A program made the translations under genes and the position numbers. The notes under the pieces were generated by a model. That model did no database searches. It had not been told where the DNA came from and worked only from the letters and a program-made list of their open reading frames with translations. Positions 4,880 through 11,310 of a DNA stretch of 11,310 nucleotides are shown piece after piece (positions within the stretch are counted from its first letter, which is position 1; every line of letters begins with the position of its first letter). Origin of the DNA: Clostridia bacterium (lineage in GTDB: Bacteria > Bacillota > Clostridia > TANB77 > CAG-508); contig CAAGEF010000097.1 of assembly GCA_900768805.1 (NCBI GenBank), positions 1-11,310 of the forward strand, in the 5' to 3' direction.

Positions 4880-5659
4880 ATGGAAAGAATTATTGATGAT
4901 TATGAAAGTAGAAGAAGAGCTGAAGAAATATATTCAAGAAGAAATGGAGTAAATATTGAAAAAACAAAGAAAAAATATTTTTCAATATATAAATTTTTGT
5001 TTCAATTATTAGTTTTGGTTAATTTAGCAACTTGCTTAATATTATATAAAAACAAAAACTTTGTTTTTAGTAGTGAATTTTTAAATACAGTAAATGAATT
5101 TTATAATATAAATGTTAATGAGAAGATAGAAGAATTTTTTATGGAGGAACAAAATAATGAAGAACAAAATATTAAAGAAGAAAATTCAGCTATTACAGAA
5201 GAAAAGAGTGAAAATGATATCCAAAACGAACAAAGTAATAATGGAATAAGTATAGAGGATAAAATAAAAAATAGTTATAGTTTCACAAAACCAATAGAAG
5301 GAACTATAACTTCTTTTTTTGGAAAAAGGGAATCTTCTAATGAAAATATATCAGGTTTTCATACAGGTATTGATATTTCAGCTGTTGAAGGAACAAAAAT
5401 TAGATCAGCAATTTCTGGAAAGGTTATTGAAGTATCAAATCTAGGAAATTATGGAAATCACTTAAAAATTCAAAATGATGATATTATAACTTTATATGCA
5501 CATTGCAAAAAGATTCTTGTAAATGAGGGGGATGAAATTTATCAAGGACAAGATATTGCAGAAGTGGGAAGTTCTGGCAAAAGTACAGGACCACATTTGC
5601 ATTTTGAAATAAGATATTTAGATGAATATATAGATCCCAGAGAGTTTATAAAGTTTTAG
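4880..5659 (+). CDS. SpoIVFA-like membrane-anchored M23 (LytM) peptidase
   Basis: From ATG 4880 the protein has 259 residues: a basic cytoplasmic N-terminus with ESRRRAEEIYSRR, one membrane segment (about 39-55, FLFQLLVLVNLATCLIL), a Glu/Asn-rich linker (to ~135) and a C-terminal M23/LytM domain (about 138-258). The zinc site is complete: HTGID (H161, D165) and PHLHFE (H239, H241), with YAHCK supplying the catalytic-type His (H208). The anchored-LytM layout, followed directly by an M50 protease, matches SpoIVFA, which anchors and restrains SpoIVFB in the mother-cell-derived outer forespore membrane. SpoIIQ is the main alternative, but the neighbour favours SpoIVFA. ATG 4880 has AAAGGA 9 bases upstream; TTG 4844 would add 12 residues. 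The intact metal site suggests it may be a working peptidoglycan hydrolase. Confidence 0.8.
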   Translation: MERIIDDYESRRRAEEIYSRRNGVNIEKTKKKYFSIYKFLFQLLVLVNLATCLILYKNKNFVFSSEFLNTVNEFYNINVNEKIEEFFMEEQNNEEQNIKEENSAITEEKSENDIQNEQSNNGISIEDKIKNSYSFTKPIEGTITSFFGKRESSNENISGFHTGIDISAVEGTKIRSAISGKVIEVSNLGNYGNHLKIQNDDIITLYAHCKKILVNEGDEIYQGQDIAEVGSSGKSTGPHLHFEIRYLDEYIDPREFIKF

Positions 5660-5668
5660 GAGGAAATT

Positions 5669-6232
5669 GTGATTTTTGTAATTTTTTTATTCTCTATATT
5701 GATACATGAATTAAGCCATATATTTATGGGACTTATATTAGGATATAAGTTAAAAAATTTTAGATTTATACCTTTTGGAGCTGTAATTGAATTTAAAGAA
5801 TTAAAAAAATCGAAAAATGAATTTTTAAAAAATTTACTAATCTATTTTTCAGGACCTTTAAGTAATTTTATTATGTGTTATTTTGTATATATTAGTAATT
5901 ATAAAATAAGCAAAGATATTTTTTATACAAATTTAATTTTAGGTATATTTAATCTTTTGCCATTAACACCTTTAGATGGAGGAAAAATATTAAAAGAATT
6001 ATTAAAGTTAGTTTTCAGTTATAAGATGAGCAATATTATATCATATAAAATAAACAAGTTTTTTCTTTGTATTTTTACTTTCTTATATTCGATATTTATA
6101 ATAAAGTTAAAAAATATATCTTTATTGATTATATTAGCTTATTTGTGGTATATAGATATAATTGAAACTAAAAAATTAGCAACACTAAAAAAAGTATATG
6201 GACTTATAGAAAAAAGTAATTTTAAGTATTGA
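5669..6232 (+). CDS. SpoIVFB-like M50 (site-2 family) intramembrane metalloprotease
   Basis: The product is a 187-residue polytopic membrane protein with the zinc motif HELSH at 13-17 in the first membrane segment. Its second metal-ligand motif is LPLTPLDGG, with D103. GGAVIEF-type (PFGAVIEF) and FSGPLSNF segments complete the M50B signature. In Bacillus the homologue clips pro-sigma-K in the mother cell after a forespore signal made under SigG control, so it links functionally to the sigG gene nearby. It starts with GTG 5669, and the AGGAGG site (5658-5663) overlaps the TAG of the upstream gene, indicating tight coupling with the SpoIVFA-like partner. It is ~100 residues shorter than Bacillus SpoIVFB: there is almost no sequence before the HExxH segment and no C-terminal CBS domain. 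It ends in TGA. Confidence 0.87.
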   Translation: MIFVIFLFSILIHELSHIFMGLILGYKLKNFRFIPFGAVIEFKELKKSKNEFLKNLLIYFSGPLSNFIMCYFVYISNYKISKDIFYTNLILGIFNLLPLTPLDGGKILKELLKLVFSYKMSNIISYKINKFFLCIFTFLYSIFIIKLKNISLLIILAYLWYIDIIETKKLATLKKVYGLIEKSNFKY

Positions 6233-6289
6233 AATAAAAATATTTTAATAGTAAACTTATAATATATATTTATGAGAGGTGTAATACTA

Positions 6290-9200
6290 ATGATAATAAA
6301 TAAAAAAAGTAGAAAAGGAATAACATTAATATCAATGATATTAACTGTAATAGTGTTACTGATTATAATAGGAGCGATTTCGTATAGTTCACAAAGTAGT
6401 TTTCAAATGAAAAAAATTGAAAGCTTGTATAGTGATATAGATACATTAAATGATGCAATTTCTGTATATTATGTAAAAAATAAAGCATTACCAGTTTATT
6501 ATTCTAATTATACTATTAATGGAAGTAAAGATATATATCAAGAGATTAAATTAAGTAATTATGGTAATAATAATTATTTAAATATTCCTAAAAACGATTA
6601 TGATGATTTAAGATCATATTATATAATAGATATTACAAAGCTAAATAATATATCTCTTAATAATAAGAATAATGTTCCAGAAAATATAGATAAAGGGGAT
6701 TTTTTTAGTAAATCAGGTGATAGGGATAATTTAATGGAACATATAGATAAAGGCATTTTTATTGTTAATGCTAGTACACATATTGTCTATTATACAAAGG
6801 GGATAACAATTGATGAAAATACATATTATACTAAAGAGGAAGCTTATAGTAAAATTCCTACTTTTAGTAAAACAGATAAAACTAATATAGAAGATGAGAT
6901 TTTAGGATTGGACGAAGATGTTGAAATTGATAAGGATAAAATTACAATTATCTTTTATGCAAATGGTGGTGTTGATGCTCCTGAAAATATTGTGGTAGAT
7001 AGAAATCCACAAAGTGCTATGGCAAATTCTTTAGAATTTTTTCTAGAAGGTGGACCACATCACACTGGTAGTGGTATACCAGTAAAAAATGGTATGAAGT
7101 TTTTAGGATGGTCTAGAAATGCATCAGCAGGTGAACCAGAATATAAATATTCTATATTCAATCACGGAGGTAAACCTTATATCGAGTACGAATTAGATGA
7201 TAATTGTGAAGATATAAAATTTTCTGATTATCTAGGAGATGTTATTGAATTATATGCAGTATGGGAAATTGATGAAGCTAATATTTTATATTGTTATTAT
7301 CCAGATAGTACAGGTGGAGTAAAACCAGAAGTTATTGATAATAAAGTATCTAGAATTGGAGTTGCAGAAGCTGTTAGTAACTATCTTTGTGTAGATATAG
7401 CTTCTTCTGGTTATACAGTATCTTGGAATTGGAGTCAAGATGCAGAAGATGAACAATATGCACAATATGCTGGTGAATCTCAAACAACAGAAATAACTGG
7501 TACTAGATATCAAACCACAGAGCCAGGGACTATTCAATTAAAAGGTAGTTTCCAAAATTTGAAAATTACACTATCTAATACATATTCTGATGAAGACGGA
7601 GATACTTCGGATGATAATTTAGTATCGTTATTTTTGGAAGAATCTGACCTCATACAAGATGTTTATTTTTATAAAATAAGCAATGCTAGTGGCTCTGAAA
7701 CTAAAGCTTCTGCTGGTAGTAAAACATTAGCAAAATGGATAACTGGTAGAGATGGAAAAATAACAGTTCCTTCAAATCCTAGAACATATGTTGTTTGGGG
7801 AATAACAGATCCTTCTAGAAAAAATTCTTATTCAGAAAGTGAAAATTCTCTTTATTATTTAAAGAATGTAATTCTAACTAACGATCAAAATTTAACCAAT
7901 TTAGATTATAAGTCTAAACAAAACGCTTTAGGCAGTATTGTACAAATTACTTCAGAAAATAATTGCTTATATCCATGTTTTGGAGCAAGAAATTATGCCC
8001 TTACAAATTCTAATGGAGGAGTAAAATATTACCACGAAAGTCTGCAAGAAGCTTTTGAACAAGCAAATGAATTAAAATATGATACTATAACTATGTTAAG
8101 AGATACAAGTAGATATACTGATCAAGAAATTGACGATAAATATTATGTAGCACATTATAATCCAAACTTTTCGTATGATCCTACATATTCTAAAATATGT
8201 AAATTCGAATCAAAAAAAGTAGATGATGAAAATTATTTTTTAACTTTAGATTGTTCAAACTATAAAATGATAAGGCAAGGAAAAATAACTTTAACAGAAA
8301 ATACAAATTTAATAATAAAAGCAAATGATTTTGATTATGGAATTGAATTTACAAATGCTGCTGAAAATAAAGCAATTGAATTAAAAGATTTATCTAATTT
8401 ATATATAAGAGATAATGTGAGTGTTGTTTCGAATTCTGGAACTGTTATAAGTTTGGATAATAAAGCTAAATTTTATTTGTATAAAGGTATAGTAAAAAAT
8501 ATAAGTAATAATAATCCAATAGCAATTTCGTCTCAATCAAGTGATTCTTATATATGTTTAGGAATTGAATATGAGATGTATACAGAGTTAGAAGATTATA
8601 ATAATAAATTGGGTGATGATGAAACTATTGTTTCGACTGAAAAAGGGTTAGCTATAAATACGAGCGGAAAGTTACTTTGGAAGTCGGGTATCTTAAAAAC
8701 TAGAGATCCTGAAAATAAGATTTGTTATAATGAGTATAATGAAGATGGAACTGAAAAAACAATATTTACTAGTAAAGATAGTGAGACACTACAAGTACAA
8801 AAATCTTGTATTTCTTATGATTTCACAGAAAATAGAATTTGTGCAAGACTTGGAATTAGAGATTGGAAATGTACTGATTTAGATAGTGGTACATATAAAG
8901 TATTTTATACAAGTAATTTACAAGATGCTAATAATTGTATTAATTTAACTGATAATAAATTGAATCTTCCTGCTTCTAGTAGAATTGAATGGTTAAATCC
9001 TAGAAGTGATTCTGGAGAAAAGAATTCTGCAATAATTAATAAGAGTGTACATATATGTTTTAAGGCATTAGATAATAATGGAAATGTGGATTTTAATTAT
9101 CCTACTTCGATATTTGATACATCAACATTAACAATAAAAAATGTACCAGCACAAACTGATGGATTTTATGGAGTGGTTTTATCTGGATTACATTGTGAAA

Positions 9201-10804
9201 CTCAAAAAGGCATACGAATAATTGAGGGGTCTAATGTTGGACTGTTACTTTGTAAAATTGGAGTAAATAGTAATAACCCAAGTATTTATGGATTAGAAGT
9301 TAAGAATTCAAATGTATATGCTGGTGAGTATGAGTTTTATACCAAAGGTGCAGGGGCTGCAATATATAATAAAGATGGATATATAGATTTAATGGTTGGA
9401 GATGAAGGAAATAGTAATTTGAAAGATATAAATGATATATTAAATGGAAATAATAAAAAATCTTCATCAATAGGAACTTCAAGTGTTGATATAACAGATA
9501 AAAAAATATATTCGTCTCCAGAATCAACAGCAAATTATATAATAGAAAATGAAAGTAACAACTCATTATTAGCAGAGATTAAAATATCTGCTGAAATTGA
9601 AGCTAAAAATTCAAAACAAGCTATTAGGAATAATGGTAAAATGCTATTAAAAGATACAATTGTAAAAAATAATAGTAATAATTCTTCTAAATATACAATT
9701 GAAAATAAAAAAGAATTAGAAATATATGGTAATTCAAAAATTGAAGCATATAACGGAATTTCTAGTACGAGTAACGGAAAACTCTATATATATGATACGG
9801 CTAATATATTAGCTAAGAATAGAGCGATTATCATAGGAGATATGTTTGGCGGTGGAGAGTTGTATGTATACTCAAGCATAGAGAATGCTTGTCCAATAAT
9901 CGAAACAACGAACTCAGATAGCACTGCAGTTTATGTTTCTAATAAATCAAAATTTGTTTTAGGTACAAAAGGAAATGATGTTAGTATAGAACAACCTATC
10001 ATTAAATCTGCGTATAGAGGAATAAATATAGCAAGTGATGATGTTGAATTTTATTTTTATGATGGAAAATCTCTTGCCAAAAATGATCCTTTAATTTTGA
10101 AGTCTAGTTCTGTTTGCATTCCAGAAGATGGATATGATGTTTGTATTAATGATATAACTGGATATAAAGTTGCACGATTAGGTCCATCAAAACCAGTTAT
10201 TCGTGCTACAGTTGATAATCAATATTATTCTTCTGGTACTTGGACAAAGAAAAATATAAATGTTAAATTAACTTGTGATAAGCCAGGTGCTGGTATAGTG
10301 AAATATGAGTGGAGAGCAGAGAATGGTAGTTGGACTACGGGTCAGCTTACTACTAAGAGTGATAAAACTGGAGAAATAACCTTTAAAGTTGAACGTAATC
10401 AAAAAGTCGAGTTTAGAGTAATGGATAATAATTCTGTTTATTCAAATCCAAGTTCTATAAAAATATGCATTGATAGAACAGGTCCTAGTATTTCGTTTGC
10501 TCCAGGTGGGTATTCAACAGAAGCGGATGCTGGTAGTTCTGTAACCTTTGGTACAAATATTAGAGTTACAGATTCTGGTTGTGGACTTAGTAATTATACT
10601 TACCAATGGTCAGGTTCATCAAGTGGAAGCTCTAGTAGTAGTAGTAGTACATCAACAAGTGCTTCGTGTCCTGTTCCAGGAAGTTGTACTTTAACTGTAA
10701 CTGCAACAGATAATCTTGGAAATGAGTCGAGTAAATCCACTACATTTTCTGTAACAGCAAAACCAGAGCCAGAACCTGAACCTGAAGAAGGAACAACTGA
10801 ATAA
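6290..10804 (+). CDS. Giant pilin-like surface protein with InlB-type repeat, beta-helix stalk and Ig-like domains
   Basis: This 1504-residue protein begins with a type IV prepilin-like signal: a basic leader MIINKKSRKG, the probable cut after Gly10, then ITLISMILTVIVLLIIIGAI. The usual Glu at +5 is Ser. A pilin-like helix follows (KIESLYSDIDTLNDAI). Residues ~216-322 form a Listeria-Bacteroides (Flg_new/InlB B-type) repeat, from FYANGG through FLGWSRN to LYAVWE. Residues ~660-1280 contain short repeated strands (NSGTVISLDNKAKFYLYKG, AIRNNGKMLLKD, LEIYGNSKIEA) typical of a right-handed beta-helix. Two Ig-like domains follow (~1300-1490; WTKKNINVKL, then DRTGPSISF), the second with a Ser-rich insert, and a PEPEPEPEE tail. 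There is no LPxTG anchor, so the pilin helix probably holds it in the membrane or in a pilus. ATG 6290 has GAGAGGTG 8 bases upstream; ATG 6272 would place that site inside the gene. The ligand is unknown. Confidence 0.85.
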   Translation: MIINKKSRKGITLISMILTVIVLLIIIGAISYSSQSSFQMKKIESLYSDIDTLNDAISVYYVKNKALPVYYSNYTINGSKDIYQEIKLSNYGNNNYLNIPKNDYDDLRSYYIIDITKLNNISLNNKNNVPENIDKGDFFSKSGDRDNLMEHIDKGIFIVNASTHIVYYTKGITIDENTYYTKEEAYSKIPTFSKTDKTNIEDEILGLDEDVEIDKDKITIIFYANGGVDAPENIVVDRNPQSAMANSLEFFLEGGPHHTGSGIPVKNGMKFLGWSRNASAGEPEYKYSIFNHGGKPYIEYELDDNCEDIKFSDYLGDVIELYAVWEIDEANILYCYYPDSTGGVKPEVIDNKVSRIGVAEAVSNYLCVDIASSGYTVSWNWSQDAEDEQYAQYAGESQTTEITGTRYQTTEPGTIQLKGSFQNLKITLSNTYSDEDGDTSDDNLVSLFLEESDLIQDVYFYKISNASGSETKASAGSKTLAKWITGRDGKITVPSNPRTYVVWGITDPSRKNSYSESENSLYYLKNVILTNDQNLTNLDYKSKQNALGSIVQITSENNCLYPCFGARNYALTNSNGGVKYYHESLQEAFEQANELKYDTITMLRDTSRYTDQEIDDKYYVAHYNPNFSYDPTYSKICKFESKKVDDENYFLTLDCSNYKMIRQGKITLTENTNLIIKANDFDYGIEFTNAAENKAIELKDLSNLYIRDNVSVVSNSGTVISLDNKAKFYLYKGIVKNISNNNPIAISSQSSDSYICLGIEYEMYTELEDYNNKLGDDETIVSTEKGLAINTSGKLLWKSGILKTRDPENKICYNEYNEDGTEKTIFTSKDSETLQVQKSCISYDFTENRICARLGIRDWKCTDLDSGTYKVFYTSNLQDANNCINLTDNKLNLPASSRIEWLNPRSDSGEKNSAIINKSVHICFKALDNNGNVDFNYPTSIFDTSTLTIKNVPAQTDGFYGVVLSGLHCETQKGIRIIEGSNVGLLLCKIGVNSNNPSIYGLEVKNSNVYAGEYEFYTKGAGAAIYNKDGYIDLMVGDEGNSNLKDINDILNGNNKKSSSIGTSSVDITDKKIYSSPESTANYIIENESNNSLLAEIKISAEIEAKNSKQAIRNNGKMLLKDTIVKNNSNNSSKYTIENKKELEIYGNSKIEAYNGISSTSNGKLYIYDTANILAKNRAIIIGDMFGGGELYVYSSIENACPIIETTNSDSTAVYVSNKSKFVLGTKGNDVSIEQPIIKSAYRGINIASDDVEFYFYDGKSLAKNDPLILKSSSVCIPEDGYDVCINDITGYKVARLGPSKPVIRATVDNQYYSSGTWTKKNINVKLTCDKPGAGIVKYEWRAENGSWTTGQLTTKSDKTGEITFKVERNQKVEFRVMDNNSVYSNPSSIKICIDRTGPSISFAPGGYSTEADAGSSVTFGTNIRVTDSGCGLSNYTYQWSGSSSGSSSSSSSTSTSASCPVPGSCTLTVTATDNLGNESSKSTTFSVTAKPEPEPEPEEGTTE
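10634..10648 (+). repeat. In-frame (AGT)5 microsatellite in the serine tract
   Basis: Five perfect AGT units encode part of the Ser-rich insert in the last Ig-like domain of the large surface protein (about residues 1440-1457). Slippage would change tract length by whole serines without breaking the frame. Confidence 0.8.
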
Positions 10805-10827
10805 AAAATAGATTTAATAAAGAAAGG

Positions 10828-10856
10828 TCGAAGATATATTTTTAATATATCTTCGA
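10828..10856 (+). promoter_or_regulatory. Perfect 12-bp hairpin in the leader of the small coiled-coil gene
   Basis: TCGAAGATATAT (10828-10839) and ATATATCTTCGA (10845-10856) pair perfectly around a 5-base loop. No T-tract follows, so it is a poor terminator. It sits between a Shine-Dalgarno-like AAAGG (10823-10827) and ATG 10867. When folded, it leaves 10 bases (10857-10866) between them, a normal ribosome-site spacing, so the hairpin may be looped out during initiation. A dyad for protein binding or an RNA-processing site are alternatives. Confidence 0.6.
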
Positions 10857-10866
10857 GATAACTAAT

Positions 10867-11229
10867 ATGAAAATAAAAAAATATAAAAATATAATAAGAA
10901 TATTGATTTTTTTGATAATTGGTTTTTTACTAGGATTTTTTACTAAAGCAACTTTATTTAAAGATTCAACTGTGGAAAATAATAATGCTTCTACAATAGA
11001 TATTTCTTATACATCAAAAATAAAAGAAAGTAAGCCAGATAATGAAGCTTTAAAAAATTTAGTAGATGAATATGAACAATTAAATACAAGATTAGATGAA
11101 ATAGAGAGTGAAAAAAAAGATATAGAAGCTGAAATTTTACTTTTAAAAAATAAAATAAATAACTCAACAGATTTTAAATTTGAAGATGAATTATATCCAG
11201 AAAGTGAAAATACTGATTTAGAACAATAA
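10867..11229 (+). CDS. Small membrane-anchored coiled-coil protein, function unknown
   Basis: This 120-residue protein has a basic start (MKIKKYKN), one membrane segment (about 9-27, IIRILIFLIIGFLLGFFTK), a polar spacer, a heptad-rich coiled coil (about 58-96, LKNLVDEYEQLNTRLDEIES continuing to LLLKNKI) and an acidic tail. The charge distribution puts the coiled coil outside the cell. It lies 62 bases after the giant pilin-like gene in the same direction with no terminator between, so co-transcription and a role in presenting or assembling that protein are plausible. The direct ribosome site is weak (GAGAT), but AAAGG upstream of a hairpin may serve. I do not recognise the family. Confidence 0.75.
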   Translation: MKIKKYKNIIRILIFLIIGFLLGFFTKATLFKDSTVENNNASTIDISYTSKIKESKPDNEALKNLVDEYEQLNTRLDEIESEKKDIEAEILLLKNKINNSTDFKFEDELYPESENTDLEQ

Positions 11230-11292
11230 AATCATATAATAATTTTAAAAAGATATAAATTTAATAAATAATATAAAATAAAACTTCGAAAA

Positions 11293-11310
11293 AGATCGGA
11301 AGAGCGTCGT
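11293..11310 (+). other. Illumina sequencing adapter at contig end (not genomic)
   Basis: AGATCGGAAGAGCGTCGT is the start of the standard Illumina adapter. The genomic sequence therefore ends at or before 11292, and this contig end is an artefact of untrimmed reads. The CGG inside it is not evidence about the organism. Confidence 0.97.

Noticed and set aside
6230..6232. UGA recoded as tryptophan
   Set aside because: All Trp residues in the window use TGG, no gene has an in-frame TGA, and the M50 protease ends naturally at TGA.
6229..6263. Sigma-A promoter TTGAAA (6229) with TATAAT (6258) before the large surface gene
   Set aside because: The gap is 23 bases, well outside 16-18. TATAAT alone is not strong evidence in such AT-rich DNA.
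7286..7537. Open frame of 83 codons on the minus strand
   Set aside because: It is a shadow within the large surface-protein gene, with low-complexity Cys/Ile/Ser content and no ribosome site.
9300..9566. Open frame of 88 codons on the minus strand
   Set aside because: It is an antisense shadow of the beta-helix region of the large gene, rich in Tyr/Leu/His repeats, with no initiation signals.
1..11310. CRISPR arrays, tRNA or rRNA genes, insertion sequences
   Set aside because: I saw no regularly spaced repeats, no cloverleaf or CCA-ending motifs, no conserved rRNA segments and no transposase.

Overview
The window is a complete, very AT-rich contig from a spore-forming, low-GC Gram-positive bacterium. 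It is most likely an uncultivated Clostridia member assembled from Illumina metagenome reads: the last 18 bases (11293-11310) are Illumina adapter, and the first gene is cut by the left edge. Stops are TAA, TAG and TGA, Trp is encoded by TGG, and Shine-Dalgarno sites are strong, so the code is essentially standard.

Layout. (1) 2-1059: a truncated XRE-type regulator (+) and a RusA-family Holliday-junction nuclease (-) converge on a shared bidirectional terminator. This looks like a phage or mobile-element remnant. (2) 1060-1599: a gene-free AT-rich stretch with two inverted repeats, a T-tract, a 12-bp palindrome, a terminator and a good sigma-A promoter. (3) 1600-3243: four co-directional membrane proteins, including a divergent Lgt-like paralogue whose usual catalytic residues are substituted. 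(4) 3310-4085: the forespore sigma factor gene sigG, with a convergent ylmC/ymxH-type gene behind it. (5) 4495-6232: a tail-anchored protein of unknown function, a SpoIVFA-like membrane M23 (LytM) peptidase and a SpoIVFB-like M50 intramembrane protease. (6) 6290-11229: a 1504-residue surface protein with a type IV pilin-like N-terminus, an InlB-type repeat, a probable beta-helix stalk and Ig-like domains, followed by a small membrane-anchored coiled-coil protein.

The outstanding observation is in sigG. The coding information is intact from end to end but lies in three successive frames. Two +1 shifts, 61 bases apart, are needed to make the full 257-residue sigma factor. Both shifts fall at a CGG triplet read in the incoming frame (ATA-C-GGT and TAT-C-GGA), and in both the +1 codon is glycine. 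No other gene in the window uses CGG as a codon, although CGG occurs out of frame 14 times in coding sequence. This fits CGG being an unassigned or 'hungry' codon at which ribosomes shift +1, either as a control on SigG synthesis or as tolerated frameshifting. Sequencing error and recent pseudogenisation remain alternatives.

Together, sigG, ylmC and the SpoIVFA/SpoIVFB pair make the centre of the contig a sporulation locus. The large pilin-like protein and its small neighbour form a separate cell-surface module.
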